A stretch of 64,000 nt of DNA, taken from positions 78,239,672 through 78,303,671 of the forward strand of contig OW121857.1 of the NCBI GenBank assembly GCA_933228895.1, read 5' to 3'. This stretch comes from Platycnemis pennipes. Taxonomy: Eukaryota > Arthropoda > Insecta > Odonata > Platycnemididae. A program made the translations under genes and the position numbers. The first letter of the stretch is position 1. Every line of letters starts with the position of its first letter. Under the pieces are notes generated by a model. That model worked only from the letters and a program-made list of their open reading frames with translations. It had not been told where the DNA came from and made no database searches. Below are positions 45,486 to 57,577 of the stretch, piece after piece.

Positions 45486-45617
45486 GATCGAAACACTTTT
45501 CACCGTTTTGATAAGTTCAATGCAAAATATAACCCAATTGGAGAAAGTAGACTGAGGGAAGTGTTTTTGAAAACTGATAACTATTTGGGCGGAAAATACT
45601 TCGCCAGAATCATCAAA
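45486..45617 (+). CDS. AMP deaminase exon, FDKFNxKYNP block
   Basis: 132 bp, residues 263-306, phase 0 at both ends. It encodes [19 protein letters not shown], then [13 protein letters not shown] and [18 protein letters not shown] and KYNPIGES are hallmark AMP deaminase sequences near the active site. Acceptor CTCTCTTCCAG, donor AAA|GTAAGT. Confidence 0.97.
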
Positions 45618-46654
45618 GTAAGTTTGTATTCCTAAAATTACAATCAGTCTCACACTTATCATTATTTTTTGTATTTAATGTCATGATACATATTTGAATT
45701 ATTTGTGTTGAAAACCATTCAGAAATGACCATTTTTATTAACCATCAAGTGAACATATGAAGCCTCCGGAATTACTTAAGTACTGAATTAACATTTCTAT
45801 GAACAGACTTTTTAACTCAATAAATACATTCTAAAGTCAGCCCAAATTATGGGCCAAGGGTAAAGCTATATTTTCATGGATCAAATTTTGCCAAGCTGTT
45901 AAAGGTGCTTATCCATGCAGTGATCTTGTTTCCTGTGCATCAGTAAAGTTACCCTCAGTCAGCATTTTCTTGATGTACAAATACTTAATACATATTTATT
46001 CTTCCTAATTCACCACTGTCATTTCATATCACCTTATATTGTACTATCATGTCGACATCTATTTCCTTCATTTCTTTTGAGAGTGGAAACATTAATTTGA
46101 TAAACCAATTATCATCATTTGAAAGAAAGCTGTTGATAAATGAAACATTGGAAAGTTCTTTGTGTAATCACACCTGTGTTACTCTAAAGAATCATGCAGC
46201 AGATAAATATTTTTGGTTCATTGATCACCATTTCAACCTCCATCATAATGGAATGGTTTTATGATGAATTGCTGTTTTTATTTTTATGACTTTACCTCAA
46301 GAAAACCATCCCTCATACATATTTTTGCCATTGTCAACTTATATCAGATCAACATGCTCAACTTTATCACATGATACTTATTTCAAAATTATCTGTAAAT
46401 ACATTCTCTTCACCCAAGTGTTGAGGTTGATTTAAGTCAATACTAGGTAAGTGATTTAAAGTAACAATCCATCCTTTCTTATTCAAGCACTCCAGGAGTT
46501 GCTTAAATTAGTAAAAATTACATCTTGATTCAATTTTTACTTGTTCATGAGCATTCAATTTTTCTTCCCATAGTTTCTTTTGCTGTTTTTGCCAAAGCAG
46601 ATTCTCCAATGCTATCTTGATATGAATGGGATTCCATTCGTTAGTTGGTTATTT
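45618..46654 (+). other. Intron stretch with no feature seen
   Basis: AT-rich intron sequence. A 71-codon frame at 46049-46264 has no known motif and no splice sites in a usable phase. Nothing else supported. Confidence 0.35.
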
Positions 46655-46990
46655 ATTCAGCGTAGGCAACCGACAGATAAGGTAATTTGCACCATTTAGG
46701 ATAGTTGGGTAATTGAGTACTGGTAGGAACATTGCAGGTAATAGAGTAAGGGTGGAGAGAAACCAGGCGTAGGCAGTAGCCTGCTCTTAATGACAGACAC
46801 CAAGGGGACCACGGCTTAACGTCCCATCTGACGGTTGGGGTACTGAACCTGAAATGCCATCGCTAGGCATTCAAGTAGGGACCCGTTCGCTGCAGAAAAA
46901 TCTGCCACTGCCAGGAATCAAACCCGGACCCTAAGAATGGGAGGCCAGTACTCTAGCCATCACACCAATTCAATCCCCTGGCATCCCATT
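46655..46990 (-). mobile_element. tRNA-related SINE, minus strand, full length
   Basis: The head at the high-coordinate side reads GTGTGATGGCTAGAGTACTGG (A-box region) and GGGTTTGATTCCTGGC (B box). The body holds CCGTCAGATGGGACGTTAAG and CCCCTTGG; the tail ends at CAACCGACAGATAAGG (46668). This is the best copy of the family seen also at 11141, 12484 and 20540. Confidence 0.6.
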
Positions 46991-47416
46991 CATACTCTCA
47001 GAGAAATTGTTTCTGAAGACATGCAACAGTTGGGTACCAACACTTGTTTTAATGATATACCAAAGTCAAGGGAGTGATTGAGAAGTAATTCAATTCCCCC
47101 ATCATTTCATTAGACTTTATCACTTCTCTTCTGACATTTTGAAGGCATTTACTCTCGAGAATTGGTGGTATGGAGAATTGACACATCCCTACTTAAGATA
47201 ATAAGTCTCCAGCTGGCTTTGGTATGCCCTACAGTTCATGTCTGTCACTTCATCCCCAAATACAAAGCAGTAGTAAGACCTTCCGTTGCTGATTTGAGAT
47301 CAGTAGAGTTAAATTATGTAGCACAAGAAGGTATGTGTCAATACCTTTGACAGCTATTGCCTCACCAAGTTTTGGCAGAAACATCCAATCGTTGCTTCTT
47401 CCATGTGTGTCCTGAG

Positions 47417-47964
47417 TAGAGATGGGTAACTTGGTAAATTACCGCGGTAATTTTCGTAAATTACCGTGGTATTTTTCGTAAATTACCAACACCCCTGATT
47501 ACCGTAATAAACGGTAATTTTCAGAAAAGTTCTTTTTCAGAAAATTTCTTCCTCATGAAGAAACCATTGGAATTGGTTAAATTAAGAAGCTAAAACGATT
47601 TTTTTTGCATTGTGTCCATGATTAATTCCAATTAATTCAGAGTAAAATAACAAATGCACATTGCGCAGAGGTGTCTTTGGAACGAAAATTTCTCATAGTG
47701 TGACAAAAGAGAGGCAAATTGCGTGTTGCTGCCAAATTTGTTTTAATTTTTTAATGAGTTATTATTGATAAACGTTGTGATATGTTTGATATAAACGTCG
47801 GCATTTACATCTCAATGCTATTTGATTTCGTTTGGAGTCCTCTGATAAGGATTTGCAGCTCAAAACTTAAAATTACCGGAAAATTACGGTAATTTTCAAA
47901 AATTACCATAATTTACCACGGTAATTTACCTCAACTGAAAATTACGGTAATTTACCCATCTCTA
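47417..47964. mobile_element. hAT-type non-autonomous element with 8-bp target duplication
   Basis: GTCCTGAG at 47409-47416 and 47965-47972 is the duplicated target; the ends TAGAGATGGGTAA and TTACCCATCTCTA are perfect 13-bp inverted repeats. An 8-bp duplication with this kind of end is characteristic of hAT elements. Subterminal zones are built of AAATTACCG/CGGTAATTT units, including a palindrome AAATTACCGCGGTAATTT at about 47437. No transposase. Confidence 0.85.
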
Positions 47965-48863
47965 GTCCTGAGCAAGGTCTTCTGCTAGACTCACCTTTGA
48001 GAATGTTTTCCTTTCAACTAATCTGTCATGAAGACACTCGATCCACACTCACCAGTCCTCTACAACGTTGATTTTTTCAATTTTTATCTTGGGGATGGTA
48101 GTTTAGGGTATATACCGTGGAGTATTTTCATCATTTTCCTCTTATCTTGATCAAGAATTAAAAAAATCAGGAATTGCGAACTAGCTGTGGAAAACCTGAA
48201 CTGAGTTACCAAGGAGTTATTCCGGTCAAAGTGATTGATTTTTTCTCTTCGAAAATTCAGTCCATAATGGAAGTGATAGTGACAAGCACAAGAAAGGTGC
48301 ATTTATGCCATATATAATTAGTCTAGTTCATGCTTAAGGAAAACAGAATCCATTTATCTGTAATTTTGTGAGATGTTAGTTCTCTTATATTTTACACAGG
48401 AAATTTTGGTTAATGAAATTAACTGAGGACTTAGTTAATTCATATTTAGTCAAGATAAGGTTTAAAATGGATATTGTTTATTCTTGGTCCAAGCTATTTA
48501 TTGTTGAAAATTCTTCTCATTGTTTACTGGAAGGGCATGCATCAATTGTATTGATTATTTTCAATATTCAACAGCTTGGGAAATTTGTGTGTGAAAATTA
48601 TTGATATTGGATGAGCATCAAGTCTTCATAATTATATATTTTATTTAATTACTGGAATTCAATCTTTTCACAAGCTATACCTCTTATTCCAACACCAAAG
48701 GTACCATAAAGCAGAAATTTCAGCACCCACTCCTATGAAAATAATTTTGGCTAAGTGAAATGGAAGAAATGATAATCATTAATGAAGTCATACATGTTAT
48801 TGGATGAATTTAGCAGGTGTTTTAAAAATGTATAGCCACTATCTGGAATATGATTAGACATTA

Positions 48864-50578
48864 CCCATGTAGCACAGACGGTTGGGCAAACGTTAGGTGC
48901 AATGGTTGGCCAACCGTTATTTATGTCCGTTTTGCCAACTGTTCCCCAACCGTTCCCCAACCATTTGCCCAACTGTTCCCCAACGGAACAAAATTGAAAA
49001 AAAGGGAAATGATCCAGATTCTCACTCGATGACTAGTTGTACCTCGCATACTACAGATACACCTACCTAACAACCAACACTCCACGCATGAGTATGTGTA
49101 TGTCAGGGCGACCTGACACATTTTCCCATTACAGGCATTAGACTGGGATGCCATATATATACAGCTGCTGGTTGGCATGAAGTCGTTTGTGATTAATAAC
49201 TTTACTAAAAGGGTGACGCGGATAATTTGAGCCATAAAAACATTTCCCTAATAACCATTTTCTGGTTAAAAATGAGCATGACCTCTGTAAATATACATAA
49301 CTGATATTCTTTCAACTCCAGGAGAGATAAATAAGAGTTTCCTCAATAATGCTGAGAACATGTTTCCCGGTTTCCCTTTGATTTTTCCGGCGAGCGCACC
49401 CGTATTTTTTCTAAGTCCAATGCCGTCTACGAGGGACTGAGAAAAAGCATCCATTCATGGATATCCATTTGAATGGATATGAGATGAATATGACATTTGA
49501 ATCCATATCAGATGAATAAAAAATTAAATTTTCGTCGTAAAGTAACCGAACCGTTCCCCAACCGTGGCACCGTTTCCCAACGTTGGCCCAACCGTCAGTG
49601 CTACATGGGTATATGTATTTATAACATGACTAGATATATTATTCAACTTTTCTCCAAGTCCGTACCGTCTACGAGGGACTGAGAAAAATCATCCGTGGAC
49701 CAATGTTCAATCACTTTTAAAGATCGTAAATCGCGTTTAAAACCACATTTCAGATGTACTTTCACTCTCACCGATCCTCCTGGCCTTAGATTTTTCCGGC
49801 GAGCGCACCCGTATTTTTTCTAAGTCCAATGCCGTCTACGAGGGACTGAGAAAAAGCATCCATTCATGGATATCCATTTGAATGGATATGAGATGAATAT
49901 GACATTTGAATCCATATCAGATGAATAAAAAATTAAATTTTCAGATTTAGGAGATGTCTAAGATATTTTCCAAACATCTTGTAAACATTTAAGATATTTA
50001 AGACATTGAAGGTATGCTGTAGATATCTAGTAGATATTTTGTGCTATGTGGGTACTAATGATGACAGTGATAAACACATAATGTATATACATTAGCACAG
50101 TACGTTCGTTGAATGGAATACTCCCTCGTTAGGTCAACGAGGGAGGAAAGCTATGCAACGGATGCGTAAAAATCCAATAATATAGGATGGATGAAGAGAA
50201 ACGTGCAAATAGGTGCATAAAAAAATTAGTACTTAAAGGGTCATTATTCAGAGTTGTTCCTTACGAATTCACTACATCTCGGCTAAAACTCTTGGATAAC
50301 AAACGCCATGTAGCTGAGAATGTGCTAAATGAGATAATATCCAGCTTGGCTGCGCTGTAATCAGGCAGTCCCCTTACACCATCTCCCAACGTTGGCCCAA
50401 CGGATCATAAATAACCGTGCGATTGGCACCGTTACCCAACGTTGGCCCAACGATTCATTAATCACCGTGCGAATGGCACCGTTTCCCAACGTTGGCCCAA
50501 CGGTCGTAAAGTAACCGAACCGTTCCCCAACCGTGGCACCGTTTCCCAACGTTGGCCCAACCGTCAGTGCTACATGGG
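48864..50578. mobile_element. Inverted-repeat element with palindromic modules and internal duplications
   Basis: Left end CCCATGTAGCACAGACGG and mirrored right end CCCATGTAGCACTGACGG match at 23 of 24, with TA at 48862-48863 and 50579-50580. Modules such as CCCAACGTTGGCCCAACGG and CCGTTCCCCAACC repeat near both ends. A second right end is at 49609. Two identical internal pairs exist: 49380-49533 with 49789-49942 (154 bp) and 49534-49653 with 50503-50622 (120 bp, running 44 bp beyond the element's end). No coding content. Confidence 0.7.
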
Positions 50579-50805
50579 TATATGTATTTATAACATGACT
50601 AGATATATTATTCAACTTTTCTGCCATATTGACTTCAGAAAGATTAGGTTTCAGTATTGCTTACCACAAAAATTTCACTCAGAAAATGATGGCAGACTCA
50701 GCCTTTGAAATTTTGATGCAAAACTACATTGACCGAGTAGAAAACCTGAGAAATCTTCCTCCATTTATACCTAAGTTAAAAAAATTCTAATTCAATTAAT
50801 TTCAG

Positions 50806-51630
50806 CCCAGTGAGAAATGGGTGGTGGAATCAACGTGGAACCCACGTGGAAATTACAGTGGAGAATAGGTGGAAATATAACGTGGATACCATGTGATTTT
50901 GGTCGTGGGATCAACGTGGAACCCACGTGGAACTTTGGTGGATAAATTAAATCGGCAGTAGGAACTGCCCTAAAACTAACAAACCCTAGACCTAGGGGCA
51001 CATAACTTACAACAACTATGGGAGATTAATTAATTAATAAATAAATATTAGAAATATTAATTATAAATCTTTCAAATGCTACTGTGGCCACTGAATGGGA
51101 ATGATTGTTGAATCATCAGTAGACAGGTTGAGTCCAGCCGTAGTCCACAGTTTCAGACAAAGCGCGCCGATATAAACTCTGATTTTTCTATGGAGAAGGA
51201 TATTCAAAATCTTAGTAAAATAGAATTATAAAATGAATGAATAATTTTATGGTGAATTTCCAGCAGGAGTGTATTGGATATACAAATAAATTCTGCCTTT
51301 TATGCAAATGTTTAAATCGCTGATTCTATTTTACATAAATCTAATCCTGCAGTTCCATGAATAACATAATTTAGAAATACAATTTCCAATGCGTTTTCAC
51401 ATAACTAGCGTGGTTTCAGGATGATTAACGATGCAATGTCACCAGAGAGTTATTTTCCACAAAGTAGAAATTCCGTTAAATATTAATTAATATCACCATG
51501 GATCCACTTAAAGTCAACGTGGATCCCACGTTGGTTCAGCCACTCAATATCCACCACCACCATATATCCACAAATCAACGTGGCATCAACGTGGGTTCCA
51601 CGTTGATGCCACCACCCATTTCTCACTGGG
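50806..51630. mobile_element. Inverted-repeat element ending 59 bp before an AMP deaminase exon
   Basis: The ends begin CCCAGTGAGAAATGGGTGG and mirror each other for about 42 bp with one mismatch. Subterminal sequence is composed of ATCAACGTGGAACCCACG units on both sides. AG is next to both ends and may be a 2-bp target duplication. No transposase frame. The following exon's acceptor is at 51689. Confidence 0.7.
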
Positions 51631-51689
51631 AGTGGTGGTGACGGTATCTATTCTATTTAAATGTATCTACCTGGCCATTTCCTTTTCAG

Positions 51690-51853
51690 GAAGTGGCATT
51701 TGACTTGGAAGAAAGCAAGTATCAGAATGTTGAGCTTCGTCTCTCCATATATGGAAAGAGTTATGATGAATGGGACAAACTGGCTCACTGGGCTATCACA
51801 CACAATGTATATTCTGATAATGTGCGGTGGCTCATTCAGATTCCCCGTCTGTA
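51690..51853 (+). CDS. AMP deaminase exon, EESKYQN block
   Basis: Residues 307-360 and two bases of Tyr361. It encodes [36 protein letters not shown] and [10 protein letters not shown]. Acceptor CATTTCCTTTTCAG; donor TGTA|GTAAGT, phase 2. [16 protein letters not shown] is strictly family-specific. Confidence 0.97.
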
Positions 51854-52135
51854 GTAAGTTTCTTATGATTATTTGAAGGGCAGTTAAATAAAGTAGATAA
51901 ATTATAAAGTAATTTAGTGTTTTAATATTTTTCTGTAACTGAGAAAATTTGCAAAAATACTTACACTACATTCACTCTTTTACTGTGTAAATCACACAGT
52001 TTATTTTGGATTTGTATTATGAGAATACTTAACTGGTAGAGACTTGTGTATTAAACATGTGTTACCGTCTTGATGTTGAGTGCTTATTATTAGTTTGTGA
52101 GTTTCTAGCACTCTCAGTAAAGGTGATGCTTTTTC

Positions 52136-52256
52136 ATTTGTTGTAATTCGTCTTCTTGCTCTTAACTTTCAGGATTTCTGCATTAAAAACATTTCATTGT
52201 TGTAATACTCTTCTTGCTCTCAACATTCAGGATTTGTGCATTAAAAACAGTTTATT
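52136..52256. repeat. Tandem duplication, about 60-bp unit, two copies
   Basis: TTGTTGTAAT, CTTCTTGCTCT, AAC-TTCAGGATTT and GCATTAAAAACA recur in the same order 60 bp apart, with a few differences. Intronic. Confidence 0.6.
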
Positions 52257-52899
52257 TGTTGTGAAGCCAGCCTCTTTTCTGGTCCTTGAGAAACATTTCA
52301 AAGTGGCGTACATGCTTTTAGGCATATATTAAAAATTGTTCTTATACCCAGTGTCCATTCACTTAATATTTGCCTCTTAAGTTTGGCAAATGGAAAATAT
52401 TTTAATGTAAATAATTTGGCTATGAGAAGTACATGAATATACATAGATTAGTTTACTATAATTTATATTTGATGATTCTGAATAGCCTCCTTTAAGACGA
52501 GTTTTTTTAAGCCTAAAATTTCCACATTTTAACAGCTCTAATGGCTCTCATTTCATGAACTTGAGTGAATTACATAGTAATAGTGTAATACTTTATGAAT
52601 AGATATTCCATCATCCTCTAAGGAGAGGCTTAATTTTTTCTGAGTTGGTGGTTTTATTCAATTCACTTAGCACTCTCTGTAGATATATGTAACCAGATGA
52701 AATCTAACCACCAATGACACCTCCTCAGTTCAAGTTAATACTAATGTATTATTACTAATGTACGAAGCTAATTAGCAGTTTGATTGTATGCAATTCAACC
52801 ATTTGTAAAATTCAGTAGTTAGTAATATAATATCTTTCTAAATTATCCATAGTAAAATATAAACAATTATATTGGAGAGTATTTATGGATGGCATATAT

Positions 52900-52923
52900 A
52901 TGGAGCTCAATATTGAGCTCCAT
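52900..52923. repeat. 24-bp perfect palindrome
   Basis: ATGGAGCTCAAT followed directly by ATTGAGCTCCAT, in the intron between exons 51690 and 53492. The rest of that intron shows no other feature. Confidence 0.8.
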
Positions 52924-53491
52924 TTTCCCATACTTCTTACATGTCATCTTGAGCAGGAAAGAAGTACCTCCACAGAAAAGCTACCTATAAAGAGTTAGGG
53001 ACTCATTGAGGAGTGGAGAGTCTTGATCAGGAAGGAGAAATTAAGCCATAATGAAGTATATTGTAACCCTTAGCTCACATCTAAAGGTCCATGTTATCAA
53101 CAAAATGGGACTTTGATGTATTAATCCCTAAGATATATATATCTTATTAAATGGCATAACAGTGCAATTTTTGTTTGCTTTTTAAGTGATAACCTATCTA
53201 TTTGAATCACACAAATTATTATGCTAATTTTGGCCATAATATACCTAATATTGCTATGATTTTAATAGTTTCAACTTAATTTTCAGATCTCATATAAAAT
53301 TCTCTCAATTCAGAAACATATATATATGAAATTAATTTGATTCTGTTCTTTCTTTGCTATTTTAGTAGCCTACCTTTAATACCTATACGCATGTTTAAAG
53401 TTAAAAGTTGCTTTTAACTCAATTTGATATGATACTATTTATCAATATTGTTTATTGTGAAACTTAAACACTTTTTGTTATTTTATTTCAG

Positions 53492-53618
53492 TGACATTTT
53501 CAAATCCAATAAACTTTTAAGTAATTTTCAAGAAATACTGAACAACATATTTCTTCCTCTGTTTGAAGTCACAAATAACCCAAATTCTCACCCTGAGCTT
53601 CACATGTTTCTCCAATAT
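53492..53618 (+). CDS. AMP deaminase exon, [14 protein letters not shown] block
   Basis: The first base completes Tyr361; residues 362-403 read [40 protein letters not shown] and QY. Acceptor TTATTTTATTTCAG, donor TAT|GTAAGT, phase 0. Matches the family block [26 protein letters not shown], with Tyr for Phe at the split codon. Confidence 0.96.
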
Positions 53619-53832
53619 GTAAGTTTACTACATATTTTTCACTTTATCCATAACAAAAACATGCTGTCTTAGTAATAATTTGTGTTGCTTTTTTGCTTAC
53701 ATTTTAGTGAATACTGTATTATTATGCAAATGTGACTCCATGATTGGGAAATACCACTCTAATTAAAATTACCATGCTAGCTTATCTGAAAATAGAAGCT
53801 ATTTTCCGTGAATTATAATGTCTTCTATTTAA

Positions 53833-56201
53833 CCCTCAGAATGCCAAGATCATGTGTGCCATCTGCGAAATATCAAGATTGGGTCATATTTGACCCATAT
53901 ATTTTTATAGCAACAAATGCGATTTTTGTTCATAAAAGAAGGTAACACATTCTCTAAATTGTTAACCATATGTTAATTTTCCAAGTAGATACAAAAAATG
54001 AAACGTTAAATCCAATAAAGGCAGCATTAAAACTTGAAGAAAGAGACTAAATTCGTAGCACCAATCTACGATGTCCAATCAACATATCACATCTGAATAT
54101 GAAACTACCATAATACGTGCTAATTCTTTTGTAATAAAGAAAGAACCACAGTTTTGCAGTATTTCTCTTATTTTGTTAGAGAGTGCTGACAGCAACCAAA
54201 TTTGGTTTTGTAGTTTAAACTACGCTTGAAAAAAGCAGCGATAGAAAGTTTTAGCATCACGTGGCATCCTAGCCAAAACAAATAAAAAAAAAGATTCTGT
54301 TGTCATTTCTGGTTCTCCAATACCACAAAGGTCATCATTCTATCATCCAAATTACATGTATGTAGGTCATGGAACAACTTTTTTCGAAATTCTAAGTTCG
54401 ACATACAGCAAAATGTAGCCTGTAGTACCCAAGGAACAGAAAAAAATTTTCTTTCGATAGGATGAATTCCTACAGTGCCGTCTAGGTCATTATGTTGAAC
54501 ATAGACAACCCACACCGCACACCCAATTCTTATGCTATTTCCACTGTAAATGTCATTCAGTCGATGACGTACCAGTCATGTCAGGAATTGTTGAGGTAAG
54601 TCACAGAGATCAGATGGTCATGTTTGTATACAATAGCAGGTCTCAAAATGCAAAGAAACTTGAAAAATTGTGAAAATTGCTTAATTAATGACTTACTTGT
54701 GATTTGCCATAGTCTTATGGATATGATGGAACTCATATGACCCTGTCCCTTCTCTATAACAGCACCCTTTCCCTCCATCATCCTCAAGCGACCATCTCTC
54801 CTTCTTCCTATGGCCCCCCCCTATGAACTAATTTCATCTGCCACTGTGCTGGCTACATCGTCTACGAAAATGGTTGTGTGGTCCAAATTTTGCAGCTCTT
54901 CGCCCACCATGAGGACCGGTGCTACTCCGGCTCTCAGGATGACCCAGAACTCACCACGTGGAGGTGGCTGCAACTCGAGTTGCTCCTGTACCCACCCACC
55001 CTTCAAGTCTTAAGACTTACCAGTCACGCTGTAATCTTTTTTTGGATCCAAACTTGGATATTTGTTTCCTTGATTGGATTTTCTGATGGATGTTTCGATC
55101 CCTGCTCAATGTTCTTTCCATCCTTATTGCTCAATGCAAGTGTCTTCCAAAACTGGCCAAGTGCATCTGTCGGCCAAAGATAGCAATTTAGAAAGAGGAA
55201 ATAGCGGAAAGATTGGGCGTGAGTTGTGGGTTGCCTACATTCAACATAATGACCTCGGCGGCACTGTAGGAATTCATCCTATCGAAACTAAATTTTTTCT
55301 CTGTTCCTTGGGTACTACAGGCTACATTTTGCCGTTTATCGAACTTAGAATTAAAAAAAAAAGTTGTTCCATGACCACCCCTAATGTATGAGTTTGACTC
55401 ATTTATAGGATCGCTTTGAATGAGGGCCATAAAATTTAAGGCTGTGGATTGTTTTCTGCAATGTTCACAAGTACACTTGAACTGATGCATGATGCAACAC
55501 CACATACTGATACATGGACTTAGCTGTAGAACTTTGCATGGACTATTTTGACTTATATTGTCACCAAACTCCAAACTGTATTTACCATACAGACTGTGAA
55601 GAACGAATCATTTGAGAAGAGTCGTGGCATCATTTGCATTGTAAACAACTCTTTCTTTCTGTACAAAATGGAACTGAGAAATAGTTGCACAGTGTGCCAA
55701 AATTAGGTCACATTGACCCAAGTGCTAATTTTTGATTTATAATATAAAATAGTGGAAGTCAATTTTTTTCAAAAGAATGCTGAGGACATTTATGAAGAGA
55801 AGAAGTCTGAAGAAGAGTCAGAGAGAAGAGGGGTCTACTGAAAACCTTAAAAAGAAGATGGGACAACTTAATAGGCCACATCTTAAGACACGATGGCCTG
55901 ATCAAGACAATCATCAAGAGAAAAGTGTACGGGAAGAATCGAAAAGGCAGGCCTCATATGAGGTATATGGAGCAAGTTGTGAAGGATGTATAAGAGAGGA
56001 ACTATGTCAATATGAAGAGGTTGGCCAATAGAATAATCGAGTGGAGGGCTCCGTCAAACCAATCCTAGGATTGATGACCGATGATGATGATGATGACTTG
56101 GAAATGTACACATGTGCACAGCGATTAATAGGTACATTTATTAAAAATTCAAAATTTTGATGCCATGGGTCAATTATGACCAAATCTTGGCATTCTGAGG
56201 G
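53833..56201. mobile_element. piggyBac-type element in the AMP deaminase intron
   Basis: TTAA at 53829-53832 and 56202-56205; the ends CCCTCAGAATGCCAAGAT and its mirror are perfect over 18 bp. A subterminal GGGTCATATTTGACCC dyad lies at the left (about 53880) and GGGTCAATTATGACC at the right. The interior contains a 175-bp inverted duplication (54368-54542 with 55196-55378) and an RTE LINE tail. I could not recognise a piggyBac transposase in it. Confidence 0.82.
55777..56100 (+). mobile_element. RTE-type LINE 3' end inside the piggyBac element
   Basis: The best-preserved tail of this LINE family: KKMGQLNRPHL, TRWPDQDNHQEKSV in one frame, then (other frame) GRPHMRYMEQVVKD, NYVNMKRLANRIIEWRAPSN. 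It ends in ATTGATGACC(GATGAT)n at 56074-56095. Frames shift twice, so it is inactive. Confidence 0.7.
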
Positions 56202-56205
56202 TTAA

Positions 56206-57214
56206 AGCATCCTGTTACAACTACACTTGGGAGGTTTTCAGTCATTCAATAACCTTTTAATTCTCCAGCAGTACTACATACATAAAGGAAACCCATGTAC
56301 ATAAGCATTAACCCTTACAACTTGATTTGAATACTGTTCCATGACTGACATACTAATATTCCTTCCCCTTTGCTTTTGAGGACTATATTTCACAGACATG
56401 TGTCACATTAATCTGGAACGTACATGGTACCCACTAGGAGAGATTTTCAGTTCCCTGTCTTCTTGTGGTCATAATTAGTTCCTTCATGGTTAATACATTT
56501 ATAAATTTAATTAAAACATGTTATTGATATAAGCTTAGAAATTTAGTTGCAGCATTGAATAAGATGGAAAGTAAGTCTCTTGTTAAAAGCAAAACAACTT
56601 GAGTAGTTGTGGCACCCCTAGAGCTGGAGATGGCTTCAAAGAATATAGACCATGGTAGCATAGTTGAGAAGACCATCATCAGTAAACTAAAATGTTGATA
56701 TTAAAGTCCTTCAAAATTGTGCTGTCTCAAGCAGGCTCTCCTCAGTCAAGTCACCAGTAGCATTGCAGCGGCAAGGTTTAACCTTGAGACACCATTGCAA
56801 TGAAGTTATAAGTTGCAGTTTTCTAGCTTTTTAGTAAGATTATGATGAAAGGGTACAACAAGCCTACAGTAGTACTTTATATGCAACTTTGTTGCATATT
56901 AATAACATCAGCGCCTATCGCCGTAGAAATCTTAGTGCAAAGCAGTATACTTACAACTTTACCACTGCCTTTTAGCGAAGCATTTATGAAACTTTGCAGT
57001 GATATTTTTGCATTAACCTGGCAATAACATCTCATATATTTTATTTTTGCTTGAGATTCAGGATAAATATTTTTGCTTGCATAGTAAATCTAAATGCTGT
57101 AGAAAATTTGGTAGTTTTAAGAAATTTCTTAAAAAGAAATTATCATCTGACAAATGTATTTTATCATAAGCTATTCATGGTTTCACTTCCTACTTAAGAA
57201 ATGACTCATAACCA
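56206..57214 (+). other. Intron stretch with no feature seen
   Basis: AT-rich intron sequence with short open frames only; no repeat end recognised. Confidence 0.3.
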
Positions 57215-57577
57215 CCCAGGTGAAAATAAACCGTGACAGACAGTGTGACAACAATGTGTATCACACTGTGCAAGTATATTAGCCACAGTGTATGTACACT
57301 GTGCGCACAGTGTGCTCCCTTCAAAGTGTGATGGACAGTGTGACCACAATGTGCAGCACACTGTACATGGGTATTAGTCACAATGTGTGCACGGTGTCCT
57401 CACACTGTGAACACACTGTACCGTCACAGTGTCTATCATGCTTTCTGCACGCTTTTGAGTCCCAATTTACGCTTTTGTCACGGTGTATGCACACTGTAAT
57501 CACACTCTTGTCACATTCTAAGCACACTGTGTTCACGCTTCTGTCACACTGTCTGTCACGGTTTATTTTCACCAGGG
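57215..57577. mobile_element. MITE with 36-bp inverted ends and CACACTGTG modules
   Basis: The ends CCCAGGTGAAAATAAACCG and mirrored CCCTGGTGAAAATAAACCG continue through GACAGACAGTGTGACA, 35 of 36 matching. The inside is dominated by the self-complementary family CACACTGTG/CACAGTGTG and variants. No clear target duplication. Confidence 0.75.
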
